This document shows, one piece after another, positions 19,201 through 27,593 of a stretch of DNA of 43,472 nt. The stretch spans positions 1 through 43,472 of the forward strand of contig JABFRV010000111.1 of NCBI GenBank assembly GCA_013140975.1. Reading direction: 5' to 3'. The first letter of the stretch is position 1. Every line of letters begins with the position of its first letter. The translations under genes were made by a program, and so were the position numbers. This stretch comes from Saprospiraceae bacterium (GTDB lineage Bacteria > Bacteroidota > Bacteroidia > Chitinophagales > Saprospiraceae). Below the pieces are notes generated by a model. The model made no database searches and was not told where the DNA came from. It saw nothing but the letters and a program-made list of their open reading frames with translations.

Positions 19201-21727
19201 TAACATCATATCTAAAAATATCATGACACAAATCTGTTGCATCAATTGGAGGTAGATTCACATTCGCATAGCAACCTTTATGCCCTGTAGTTGCATTAAA
19301 GTTATAAGGCACATGTGTAATTTCCGGACCTACATTATCTTTAACCAAGATAAGTTGAACCTGGCTTCTTGTGATTTCTGTATTACACCACCATTCTCTA
19401 ATAGTCCATGTTCTCATTATCTTACGAACACATCCAATCTCGCCTAGATCATAATCACTATATCCAACCCAAAGGTGACATTCAATTAACATCGTTGGAC
19501 TTGTAATATGTATGTTATTTCCTCCATTAAAGAAAAATGGATATTCCGGTTCAAATGGATCTTTACTTATGAAATATGGATAACCTGTTACAGATGGATG
19601 CGGATGACCGTTTCCGTCAACTTCAAATTTATCAGAACATAAGACTTCAAAATCATCTAACGGAAGGAATATATCACCAGCTTTTATTCTTTCCACTAGA
19701 ATAGTATCTGTACACTCTGTTTCATTTCCAATATCATCCGTAATTTTGATATTTCTATATACTCTTTTAAGATACTCTTCATCACAATCAAGATGTTCTG
19801 TTATATCTCCCGAAGCAGTTACAGTATATCTGCTACAATCATATCCAGTATATTTTAATGGCAAGTCGTGAGCAAATCTGTAACAGTCAATTGTATCTGA
19901 TCCACAAATAATAGATGGAGCCAATTTATCTTCAATACGAATATTTGACCAGCAAGAATTACCGGTCAACGTATCGGTAACCTTACCAATTATTACTTTA
20001 TTTAACCAATGAGTATCAACGGGATTGCTGATTGGCTTACCGTATGCGCTCAAATCAACGATCATTGTAGCTGTGCAACCCGGTCCTGCTAGTAACATAG
20101 CTGGGGTTATGGTTGCTATACAAAGTGAGTCAAGACTTACATTAATGTCTTTACAACCTAATGTAAAATCATTTTTAACAGTTAACTTGAATTTACATTC
20201 TTCAAAAGTTCCAAAACAATCTTGAATATTATAACACAGGTCATAGACACCAGGCCCAACCGGCAATGTAAGATCCGGACCACAGGTCTGAACCAAAAGG
20301 GACGGATCTGGAGTAAACATAAAATTGCTGATCGTCAAGGAATCTTCGAATCCTCTATTATCTGATCTAACATAAAAACAAATTGTTCCTTCTCCTGTAA
20401 ATGTATATACTCTGCTTCCAGCTACCGTATTCGCTGAAGGAGGTTGCGCATAAATATCATTGAAATCTGTTGCTGCTGCAATATCAAGAACTATTGCTCC
20501 CGCTTCATCATATCTAAACGCACCTTGTCCGCCAATCATGTTTGCAGAAAAATCTAAGGTCACTTCACCAGCGCAAGGAATCCTTATACAAGCAGAAATA
20601 ACAGAAGTATCAGCTTTTCCAGGAAAAAGATCCGGCGGAGTTCCATTATTAGTACCTACTAAGCTCAATATTCCATTAGCATCAACTTCTGCAAGACCAT
20701 CAGTTCCAATAATAAAATCATTACCTGGTCCGTATTTTTCCAAACCTGGAAAATTTGTAAATAAAGTACTTATACTTGAATTAGCGCTTGGATAAAATGC
20801 ACCTAATAGACCATTGTATTTTGGACAATAATCATTAACAATAGGAATGAGTCCGTCTAGTAAAGTATCGCAATTTGTCGGATCTTCTAATAAAATAATT
20901 GTATCGCGACTGCAATTGGACAATAAATGATTCGGCGCAGGATTCACTCTTACCGAAAATTCACAGGTTGATCCATTCCCAGCACAATCAGTTGTTACAT
21001 AAAAAATATCGTATAAACCTGGTTGCAATTCGTCTCCAGGACGTGGACCAGATTGTTGAATTACCGGCAGAGAAGTAGTAGACATTAATAAATTACTAAT
21101 TGTAATACTATCAACCCCGAGAGTATTATCTGATTGAACTTCGAAGCAAATTCTATCGCCATAGCCAACTGTAATGCTTCTAGACCCTTGTAAAAAATTT
21201 CCATTTCCGGTCGTAAGAACATCAGTAGTACTTACACCCGTTAATCTATTCTCAATCATTAATCTTGCTCGGTCATTGTTAAAACCATCACCGTTGCTCA
21301 TTCTGGCGTGGAAATTAAAATTCAATGTACCAGAACAAGAAGCATAAAAGCAATAATTAATAACGCGATTTAATCCAAGCAATCCATTACTGGTTCCGAT
21401 TATTGTTACAGAATCGGTGCCATGAGGAATAACAGTTCCAGTTCCCTGAGAACCCAAACCTCCATCATAATAAGTAAAAAAACCAACTCCTGGGCTAGCC
21501 AGAAGATTCGTTCTGATACAAACGTCAGATGCAACAGGTGGAACCCAATTAACAATAACACCACAGTCTGCAGAAGAAGGTACTGTAAAGACAGTATCCG
21601 TTGGACAATTCAATAAAGAAGGGGATTCTATATCCGGATTACATATTTGTGCATTAATCTGCACACTATATAACAGAAATAGTGAAAGTGAAAGTAGTAG
21701 CTTACTTAGCGAAGTAATAGTTTTCAT
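16274..21727 (-). CDS. Giant secreted surface protein with two jelly-roll/HYR-like head units and shared T9SS tail
   Basis: 1817 residues if started at the ATG at 21727, which gives the same MKTITSLSKLL signal peptide as its paralogue. A start 15 codons upstream would put a non-signal sequence first. The head carries two related units (about 21620-20960 and 20830-20190). Each is a jelly-roll-like domain (CSGTLNFNF..., DRICFEVQSDN / CAGEVTLDF..., GTICFYVRSDN) followed by an HYR-like strand set (LQPGLYDIFYVTTDCAGN / VGPGVYDLCYNIQDCFG). The tail from about 20165 matches the lectin-headed protein, nearly identically over most of its length. It includes a dockerin-like motif (about 17340-17150), a cohesin-like domain (about 16930-16560) and a type A T9SS CTD. 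Near 19505-19570 the tail has an extra segment (KDPFEPEYPFFFNGGN) absent from the paralogue. Likely exported and surface-displayed by T9SS; binding partner unknown. Confidence 0.9.
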   Translation of the reverse strand: MKTITSLSKLLLSLSLFLLYSVQINAQICNPDIESPSLLNCPTDTVFTVPSSADCGVIVNWVPPVASDVCIRTNLLASPGVGFFTYYDGGLGSQGTGTVIPHGTDSVTIIGTSNGLLGLNRVINYCFYASCSGTLNFNFHARMSNGDGFNNDRARLMIENRLTGVSTTDVLTTGNGNFLQGSRSITVGYGDRICFEVQSDNTLGVDSITISNLLMSTTSLPVIQQSGPRPGDELQPGLYDIFYVTTDCAGNGSTCEFSVRVNPAPNHLLSNCSRDTIILLEDPTNCDTLLDGLIPIVNDYCPKYNGLLGAFYPSANSSISTLFTNFPGLEKYGPGNDFIIGTDGLAEVDANGILSLVGTNNGTPPDLFPGKADTSVISACIRIPCAGEVTLDFSANMIGGQGAFRYDEAGAIVLDIAAATDFNDIYAQPPSANTVAGSRVYTFTGEGTICFYVRSDNRGFEDSLTISNFMFTPDPSLLVQTCGPDLTLPVGPGVYDLCYNIQDCFGTFEECKFKLTVKNDFTLGCKDINVSLDSLCIATITPAMLLAGPGCTATMIVDLSAYGKPISNPVDTHWLNKVIIGKVTDTLTGNSCWSNIRIEDKLAPSIICGSDTIDCYRFAHDLPLKYTGYDCSRYTVTASGDITEHLDCDEEYLKRVYRNIKITDDIGNETECTDTILVERIKAGDIFLPLDDFEVLCSDKFEVDGNGHPHPSVTGYPYFISKDPFEPEYPFFFNGGNNIHITSPTMLIECHLWVGYSDYDLGEIGCVRKIMRTWTIREWWCNTEITRSQVQLILVKDNVGPEITHVPYNFNATTGHKGCYANVNLPPIDATDLCHDIFRYDVIYPGGTLINKNGGLAQLPVGIDSVFYRVYDKCYNVTEDTLIVTVADDTEPVAVCDRRTVVSINLAGYNWIPAEVFDDGSFDECGLHHFEVRRMDSNACGNVGEDNWGPEVGFCCEDIGKMIMVALKLIDKAGNEAICMVTVEVQDKNQPKIKCPPHIDIDCRFGIDLNNLGNSFGRVAREESMRDTIVIDPRYWYEIYGHPFDGVAYDNCGLEILEDIDTSGMNQCGMGLIIRKFIARDQQGASDSCYQHIRIDNHFPMSELSINWPEDFETTNICDPGLLRPELLSAPYNVPTFFDDECSLVGMDYEDHIFSSTVPGDPCYKIFREWKVIDWCYRDRLNNIVIFRDTQIIKVNNTIDPVITKACRDTTICSYDVECRPIPVTLSIAAQDFCTNSAELLFRYKIDLNSDGTFDINYAAIGNPVASGTWPLGRHIIKWEVEDRCGNTATCQSQLNLLNCKPPTAYSHKDLAIGLTGMDTNGDGAPDTKMAIIWASDLDAGSNHNCGYPIKFSFSSDTNDIRRVYTCDSIGPRNVELWVTDPQGNTSFVKTIIIINDNPQQDPRCPGRATVNVSGLLHSLSNEKVEYVDVNLDNSQLVASKTNYEGEYSFPNMPTGGSYIIRPFHNEDWLNGISTADIVRIQKHILGKETFTSPYQMIAADVNKSGTITSADIAELRKLILGSINSVDKNTSWRFVLSQYSFNSVENALKESFPETFEITNLNNDVATNFIGIKVGDLNNNAKTRGANSGIKTRSAISMDLAVENIQLNKEEIKELSFICDNISELQGFQFTIEMDPSLVEIIGVQGNTEIGISEDHFNTANLHKGIISVSWNGTNSSRQNNLFTLRIKSKVSGKVSDVVRISSKLTTALCVDKIGEEGKVQLRTFNGQGDEIIILQNEPNPWKNTTSVGIILPQAGEVQMTIYDINGKVFYKETRELAKSYNDWIINRDQLPHSGIYYYQVDYHSQTKTNKMIVLE
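16530..18676 (-). repeat. Perfect 2147-bp repeat, copy B (partner at 10489-12635)
   Basis: Identical to copy A at an offset of 6041 bp; boundaries are the mismatches at 16529 and 18677. On the far side (18677-19910) identity stays high but with scattered substitutions and an insertion near 19505-19570. Confidence 0.9.
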
Positions 21728-21809
21728 ATCAATTTTATAGTAATGAAAATAATCGCTAAATACGCTTGCCAATAAAGAACACTAATCTCTTGGGATAGAG
21801 AATCAAGTG

Positions 21810-21817
21810 CAAATATA
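21810..21817 (-). promoter_or_regulatory. -7 box of the third giant surface gene
   Basis: The minus strand reads TATATTTG (TAnnTTTG), 83 nt from the start codon, the same spacing as in the paralogue. A -33 TTG is not obvious. The leader between it and the ATG is conserved with the paralogue: AGCGTATTTAGCGA, then TTTTCATTACTA and a TTGA just before the ATG. The remaining part of the 302-bp gap 21728-22029 is AT-rich without further recognisable features. Confidence 0.5.
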
Positions 21818-22029
21818 TAAATATTTATAATATGAATGAAATATTTAAACAATATTTATACAACAATAATGATTAACTCTGATAAAATATTGGAATACAA
21901 TATGTTATATACATATTGTTCAACGAAATTTTTTTAATAAACGAGCATATTCTTTAGATTTTTAAAATCTTTTGAGGAGAATTTGTGTTGTTATCCTATT
22001 AAAAGTCAATTTTTTATTTAAGCTTTCTT

Positions 22030-22377
22030 ATGGCTATTATTATTACAGATGAATGCATCAATTGTGGGGCTTGCGAACCAGAATGTCCTAATAATGCAAT
22101 TTATGAAGGGGGTATAGAATGGCGTATATCAGATGGAAACACGGTTCAAGGTCAATATACCCTAGTGGATGGAAGTAAAGTTGATGCGCATCAAAAAAAC
22201 CTCCCTGTGTCAAATGACTATTACTATATAGTACCCGATAAATGCACAGAATGTGTTGGATTTCATGAAGAACCACAATGCGCTGCAGTATGTCCTGTAG
22301 ATTGCTGCGTTCCTGATCCTGATCGAAAGGAATCACAAGAAATTCTGCTTACTAGAAAAGAATCATTGCATTTATAA
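22030..22377 (+). CDS. Ferredoxin with two [4Fe-4S] clusters
   Basis: 115 residues. The first cluster motif is C9-x2-C12-x2-C15-x3-C19-P (CINCGACEPECP). The second is C72-x2-C75-x8-C84-x3-C88-P (CTECVGFHEEPQCAAVCP), the spaced variant typical of this widespread 4Fe-4S dicluster ferredoxin family. Adjacent Cys92-Cys93 follow. It is a soluble cytoplasmic electron carrier by family knowledge; its redox partner is not visible here. It stands alone on the plus strand between two minus-strand transcription units, so it is not part of the surface-protein or exosortase operons. Confidence 0.93.
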   Translation: MAIIITDECINCGACEPECPNNAIYEGGIEWRISDGNTVQGQYTLVDGSKVDAHQKNLPVSNDYYYIVPDKCTECVGFHEEPQCAAVCPVDCCVPDPDRKESQEILLTRKESLHL

Positions 22378-22379
22378 AA

Positions 22380-22404
22380 TTCACTACTATTTTATTTTAG
22401 TGAA
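22380..22404. terminator. Possible shared hairpin between ferredoxin and protease genes
   Basis: TTCACTA and TAGTGAA (7 bp) flank an 11-nt T-rich loop in the 55-bp gap between two convergent genes. The stem is short and no strong U run follows, so this is a weak call based mainly on position. Confidence 0.35.
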
Positions 22405-22432
22405 TGAGAATTAAGCTTCTGTCATAATTACT

Positions 22433-25400
22433 CTATTCTTCAATAATAATCTTATTAGCATACTCCCCTCTTGCTGTTTTGATTTTTAGCAGATACAAGC
22501 CAGTATGAAATTCAGAAAGATCCAATCTCAATTCTTTCACGTAAGGTTTTGAAAGACTTAATATTTTACCATTGGAGCTACAAACCTTGAGCTCCTGAAT
22601 CTCATCTTTGGAAGTAAGATAAAATATTCCAGTTGATGGATTTGGCAATACACTAATTCCACTTATTCTATCAACATCTTTAACTGCAATAGGTGATAGA
22701 TCAACAATTCTGGATATTTTATTTGTTCCACAAGCGTTTGTTATGGTGAGTGTAACATTGTATAATTTTAGTTCCGGAAACTCATGCTTAGGATTTAATT
22801 CATTGCTAGTCGTTCCATCTCCAAACTCCCATAAGATATCTCTAACCTGTGTTGAATAATTATTAAACTTAACTTCTTTTGAACCAATAATGTCAAAATC
22901 AAAAGATACCTGTGGAAGCAGGTAAGCAATAAATTCTTTAGAATTAATAACAATCTGATTAGAGTCTTGAATTGACATTATAATCGTTTTTTTACCGGCT
23001 GAAGAAAATCGTACTGGCACAGGTCCATTTCCAGAACCCAATCTTGGTGAACCACTATTTCCGAAATTCCATCTTATTGTTGAACCTGATGGGTTAACTG
23101 AGCCTGTAAATCTCACAATCGTATTTGCACAAACATCCATTGGAGTCCAACTCATATTTAAAACAGGTGTGGATAATAATTTCTCGATAACTTTTACATT
23201 ATCAATATATAAATTCGAAAACACCCCTCTTATCAAATTAATTCTAACGACGATCTTTTTACCTTTAAACAAACTGAGGTTAATACTAATGTTTCTCCAC
23301 ATTCTTGAGTCTGTTGGTATCCAATTCTCATTCATTGTTGGAGTTGTTGTGTATAAATCCTGGTCTGCACCAGTATATAATAATTTGGTTGTAGCAGCTC
23401 CTGAACAAAGATCTAATATTTCAATGCTCATTGTATCAAACAAATTTAGGAAAGTAGTTGATTTATGATACGCATAATCCATGTAAAAATATGGTTCAAC
23501 AGAAGACGTTAAATCTACTGTTGTTGTAATGAGATTTAACAATTGATTTGAAAAGCTGTAATTATTGTTACTAAATGTTACAACTTTACTGGTGCCTCCA
23601 TTGATATCAATCTGGTCTGAAAATTTCCACGAATTATATGGCAAATCATTCTGCACAATCCAGTTCGCAGGTATCTGTCCTTTTTCAAAATCTTCAATCA
23701 TTGGAAATACTCCTTTGGTATCAGGAACAAGACTATTCATAATTACAATGTTCGTTGAGTCGTTATAAACATGTTCGTCTGTCTTTAGAACTGTCCATAT
23801 AGGAATTGTTACAGAGCCAATGAAATGAAGAGGAATACCTTTAGATAAAATAACCAGAATAGAATCACGATACTTTAGAGTCTTCGTAATTTTTTCAGTT
23901 ACAATTTTATTCTCAAATAAATAATGAACCTCAAAATCTTTGACTTCATTTACATTTCTATTAGTAACCCACACTTCAGGATATGCTTTGTCAAGAGTAT
24001 CACAACTAATAAATCTTCTTTCAGTCAGCCAATCATTTTTTGGCTTAATACTAATATCATTTGCAACTACACACTTAACTAATGTATCAGGGACACCGAT
24101 GGCTTTAGTTCTTCTTCCTAAAACTCCAGAACTATCTCCCGCTACTGAAAACCATAGCGGAGTACTACGTGAAGTAATTGGAATTGTAACTGAATTATTA
24201 TTCGTTCTGGCGATTTCTTTCATTTCCTGGCCTTGCAACGAATAAACAATAAAGCTTTCTTTTGAAGATTTTACCCAGGTTAAAGTAACTTCATCCGGAC
24301 AAAATTTATCGACTTTTAGTCCAGTTACAGGATTCGTGATTGTGAATAATTCCGATTGAATCGTATTACTCCCTTGTGTTAAGCGAATTATACATGTCTT
24401 TGAGTTTACGTTAGATGGAGTATTCCACGGTGTTAAACGGGTAGTACCGAGTACTGTTCTAATACTTCTCCAGGTGCTTCCACTATCTGTTGATAATTCG
24501 ATTTTTATTGAATCTGATTGATATGATCTATAATAAATATTGGTCGCTTCTAGAGTGTTATATTTTTCACCACCAACCGGAGAAGTTATTTCGAGTTTAT
24601 TCTCAGGAAAATCATATAACAAATATCCTGGCACATTAATGTTAGGAAGAAATTTTCCTTTAATGATAATTTTATATTTTCCTGCTTCCGGAAATTGAAT
24701 AGCAACCTGTTCAACATTATTTAAGGTATCAACTCCCGGTCTGGGACCTGCAGCTAATATACTAGAATCAGGTGTTGGATTTGGAACCCATGGCAACACA
24801 ATTGTTCCGGTTGGTGTAATGACTTCGAGATCTATATCATTTATCAATACTTTTCGAGCATTTAATGAAGCTTCTTTTTCTGGCCAATAAAACATAAATT
24901 TGGCGACTGCAGAATTTGCAGGCACATCGATTTCAATTTCAATATTTTCACCATTCTTAACGGTTAATTCTTTATATCTTTTTTCTTGTAACAATTTGGC
25001 TGCTCTATATCCATCAAGAACTCCAAAACCATAAACAAAATCAGGTCCCTGAGGTCCAAGATCCGTGGCTGTATTCATAAGAATTGCTTTAATCAAAGCC
25101 GATGTAGGATTCACTCCATTATTTTCTTTTTTATAAGCCTGATACAATAATGCTGCTGTACCTGCAACACCCGGAGAAGCAGCCGAAGTCCCTCCAAAAA
25201 CCAGATACGCATTACTTGGAGCTGTAGAGTTTTGATTTGTCCCTCTTGCCGATATATCTGGCTTTAATCTTCTATCTCTTGTTGGTCCTCTGCTTGATGT
25301 ATTATCAACAACTCCTGCAATGGTAAGATTTGCTGCTGTAATAACATTTTTTCCAATCTTGTGTCCTCCGGTTACATTTCCCCATTGGTTTCCAGCACCA

Positions 25401-26407
25401 TAATTACAATTTGCATTATTACTATTACCAGCAGAAAAACAATGCAGCAAAGATGGATTATCATACATTTGCTTATCTACAATTTGCGTAATATAAGTAT
25501 AACCTGCATTGCAGCCATTGGAATAAGAGGAATTTGTTATTACTACATCATTAGACTGATGAAGATTTAAAGTATTATCAAGAAAGTCATCTTGATAGTT
25601 CACTGCATAAACTTTACATCGTGGAGCCATCCCTTCCATTAATGGATCAACGTTTCCTGCTCCGCCGATTATTCCTGCAACACCATCACCATGCGAACCA
25701 TCAGATCCAAATGTCTGATTAATTAATCTTTCTTGAAAATCTATATGAGGACCAACAACTCCATCGTCTCTAACAAGTACATTCACGCCTTGTCCATCTA
25801 AATTAATTCCAGACTTACTAGATTCTCCCAATAAATTTACTCTATGAAGACTTCTTCCTTCTCTATCATCCGGAGTTCCTTTGTCAGGAGTACAAGTAGC
25901 ATATTGCAACCAATTTTCATTCGAAAGTGTTTCGAACTGATCTTTATCACAAGTAATATAAATCAATCTATAAGACTCATAAATGCTACGCAAATTTATT
26001 CCTAATATCAAGCATCTTTTCTTGATGGTTTCAATATCAACTAAAGGCAAATATTGAATCGTTATATCTTGATTCTTGCTGCCCGAACAATACTCGCGCA
26101 CATAAAGATTCTCTGAAAGTTTTTCTTTTCTGGACAATACATTTAATGCCAAAGCAGATTCAGCATTGAGTTGTCTAAAATCATTTTTACTACACACTAA
26201 GTATCTCGTTCCATCAACATACTCTAAAACACTCACACCCTTTTCTTTAAGTTGAGAAATATCTGAACCCGATAATAACTTACTAAAATCTGCAATCGAG
26301 TAAGAAGAATTCTCAACTTTCACATATTCCTCTATATCAATTTGCGATTGCAATAAAGTTATGCTTGTTAAGAAGAAAAAAAGAATCTGAAATAATGATT
26401 TTTTCAT
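22433..26407 (-). CDS. Subtilisin-family (S8) serine protease with T9SS sorting domain
   Basis: 1324 residues. A signal peptide (residues 1-21) is followed by a propeptide region of about 160 residues. The peptidase S8 domain has catalytic Asp214 (VLVRDDGV), His239 (GSHGDGVAG), oxyanion Asn328 (SAGN) and Ser408 (GGTSAASPG). After it come a beta-sandwich resembling the C-terminal domain of KP-43-type subtilases (about 480-620), an Fn3-like region, a MAM/jelly-roll-like region (FEKGQIPANW, about 890-1060), a PKD domain (WEFGDGTTS) and a type A T9SS CTD (VLPNPSTGIFYL... to IIIEE). It is predicted to be active and exported to the surface or medium. It is the last gene of the exosortase operon, 2 bp after a lipoprotein that resembles its propeptide. 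Substrate unknown. Confidence 0.92.
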   Translation of the reverse strand: MKKSLFQILFFFLTSITLLQSQIDIEEYVKVENSSYSIADFSKLLSGSDISQLKEKGVSVLEYVDGTRYLVCSKNDFRQLNAESALALNVLSRKEKLSENLYVREYCSGSKNQDITIQYLPLVDIETIKKRCLILGINLRSIYESYRLIYITCDKDQFETLSNENWLQYATCTPDKGTPDDREGRSLHRVNLLGESSKSGINLDGQGVNVLVRDDGVVGPHIDFQERLINQTFGSDGSHGDGVAGIIGGAGNVDPLMEGMAPRCKVYAVNYQDDFLDNTLNLHQSNDVVITNSSYSNGCNAGYTYITQIVDKQMYDNPSLLHCFSAGNSNNANCNYGAGNQWGNVTGGHKIGKNVITAANLTIAGVVDNTSSRGPTRDRRLKPDISARGTNQNSTAPSNAYLVFGGTSAASPGVAGTAALLYQAYKKENNGVNPTSALIKAILMNTATDLGPQGPDFVYGFGVLDGYRAAKLLQEKRYKELTVKNGENIEIEIDVPANSAVAKFMFYWPEKEASLNARKVLINDIDLEVITPTGTIVLPWVPNPTPDSSILAAGPRPGVDTLNNVEQVAIQFPEAGKYKIIIKGKFLPNINVPGYLLYDFPENKLEITSPVGGEKYNTLEATNIYYRSYQSDSIKIELSTDSGSTWRSIRTVLGTTRLTPWNTPSNVNSKTCIIRLTQGSNTIQSELFTITNPVTGLKVDKFCPDEVTLTWVKSSKESFIVYSLQGQEMKEIARTNNNSVTIPITSRSTPLWFSVAGDSSGVLGRRTKAIGVPDTLVKCVVANDISIKPKNDWLTERRFISCDTLDKAYPEVWVTNRNVNEVKDFEVHYLFENKIVTEKITKTLKYRDSILVILSKGIPLHFIGSVTIPIWTVLKTDEHVYNDSTNIVIMNSLVPDTKGVFPMIEDFEKGQIPANWIVQNDLPYNSWKFSDQIDINGGTSKVVTFSNNNYSFSNQLLNLITTTVDLTSSVEPYFYMDYAYHKSTTFLNLFDTMSIEILDLCSGAATTKLLYTGADQDLYTTTPTMNENWIPTDSRMWRNISINLSLFKGKKIVVRINLIRGVFSNLYIDNVKVIEKLLSTPVLNMSWTPMDVCANTIVRFTGSVNPSGSTIRWNFGNSGSPRLGSGNGPVPVRFSSAGKKTIIMSIQDSNQIVINSKEFIAYLLPQVSFDFDIIGSKEVKFNNYSTQVRDILWEFGDGTTSNELNPKHEFPELKLYNVTLTITNACGTNKISRIVDLSPIAVKDVDRISGISVLPNPSTGIFYLTSKDEIQELKVCSSNGKILSLSKPYVKELRLDLSEFHTGLYLLKIKTARGEYANKIIIEE

Positions 26408-26409
26408 GG

Positions 26410-26946
26410 TTAATTTTTTATGTCTGGAATATCCAGCGATTTCATTAAGCTAACGTGTTTAACACAAGGATGCTGCGCAATGTCATCAATGTATTTTTTC
26501 TGGGTCTCAATTCTATAGTATTTATTCTTATAATTCACGACCTTTCCAAAAGAACTTAATTCTACATCATCAATTTCAATAATGGATTGAACGATCAGGT
26601 TACAAGGTGTATTATCCTCTGCTATTTCTTTTAGAATAATTCCTTCAGAAACTTTGTCTTCCGATTTATACTCTTTCAATTTCCGTATTGGGGTTGTGTT
26701 AAGCTTTTTAGTATTCCAGCTATTCTTCCAAATCCCCTGATAAACAGTTTCAAAAAGAAATTCCTGAATCAATATTCCTTGCTCTTCAAGTTTTGCTTTC
26801 TCCTGATCATTTAATAAACGCTTTGCTTCAATCATTCCAATGGTAAAGTTTCCACAATCTTTACTTTTAAGGTCACTTAACTTCTTCACTGGATTACAAG
26901 CCAATATAAAATAAAAGGAAATAATAATTTTTACTACGTTATGCAT
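26410..26946 (-). CDS. Lipoprotein resembling a stand-alone subtilase propeptide
   Basis: 178 residues, starting at the ATG at 26946 that overlaps the upstream stop codon by 8 bp; the longer frame would start 19 codons earlier, inside the previous gene. The start gives a lipoprotein signal with the lipobox FILAC (Cys17). No standard family recognised. The sequence can be aligned by eye with the propeptide of the protease encoded 2 bp downstream: LLNDQEKAKLEEQGILIQEF against LLSGSDISQLKEKGVSVLEY, KVSEGIILKE against KLSENLYVRE, and YYRIETQKKYIDDIAQHPCV against LIYITCDKDQFETLSNENWL. I infer an inhibitor or chaperone of the protease held in a membrane. An unrelated lipoprotein remains possible. 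Confidence 0.75.
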   Translation of the reverse strand: MHNVVKIIISFYFILACNPVKKLSDLKSKDCGNFTIGMIEAKRLLNDQEKAKLEEQGILIQEFLFETVYQGIWKNSWNTKKLNTTPIRKLKEYKSEDKVSEGIILKEIAEDNTPCNLIVQSIIEIDDVELSSFGKVVNYKNKYYRIETQKKYIDDIAQHPCVKHVSLMKSLDIPDIKN

Positions 26947-27583
26947 TTTTAAAAAGAGAATTAAAAATCTGTACAAAATTGCTTTTTTTGAATCCAAATA
27001 CAAGCCATAAAATAAATGAAAGCATCAAAGTAAATCCCAATGAAAAAACACCCAATAAGATTGAAAGTGTCTTCATTTCTGAATCTCCCAATTCATAAAT
27101 CCCTATTCTTGAATTTGAGATTTCAAATGTCGATAAACAAATTAATTTTATACTGATAAACATGAAAATAATCAATAAAGAAATCAACAAACCTTTCATC
27201 TTTTCTTTCAATATCAAAGGAGTTGCTATAAATAAACTAATCAGAAAAAAAACAGGAACAACAAACATTTCAAATAAATGAAGTTCCATTGATTTTGTGG
27301 GTATTGTTGCGTATGCCTGACCTGACTGCTTGGCTTCCTTTTTTGCTTTTTCAATTAGAATTGGATTGCCATATATTAAGTACATTTCAGCATCTATACC
27401 GGACTTTCCAGCAATATTCTGCTGAGAAATTTCAGCCGAAGGCAAGAAGGAACTAATCCATCCAACAGAATATGAACGCAATGGCTTATTAATCATTGAC
27501 TTTACAAAATCTACCCTATATAAAAAAATACAAACAAAATAGCAAAGAATAAATAAGCCAGCAAATCGGAATATATCTTTCAT
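26939..27583 (-). CDS. Exosortase-associated four-helix membrane protein (XrtH-associated type)
   Basis: 214 residues with predicted membrane helices at about 5-23, 105-125, 130-150 and 172-197, and an approximately 80-residue loop between the first two. It lies 10 bp after the exosortase gene and overlaps the next gene by 8 bp. By position, size and topology it matches the membrane proteins known to accompany exosortase H. I recognise no catalytic motif. It probably helps the exosortase present or process its substrate, but that role is inference. Confidence 0.65.
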   Translation of the reverse strand: MKDIFRFAGLFILCYFVCIFLYRVDFVKSMINKPLRSYSVGWISSFLPSAEISQQNIAGKSGIDAEMYLIYGNPILIEKAKKEAKQSGQAYATIPTKSMELHLFEMFVVPVFFLISLFIATPLILKEKMKGLLISLLIIFMFISIKLICLSTFEISNSRIGIYELGDSEMKTLSILLGVFSLGFTLMLSFILWLVFGFKKSNFVQIFNSLFKNA

Positions 27584-27593
27584 GCTAATTTGC

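Noticed and set aside
22088-22336. 82-residue minus-strand ORF opposite the ferredoxin
   Set aside because: The plus strand encodes a clear ferredoxin with both cluster motifs; the antisense frame shows no recognisable features.
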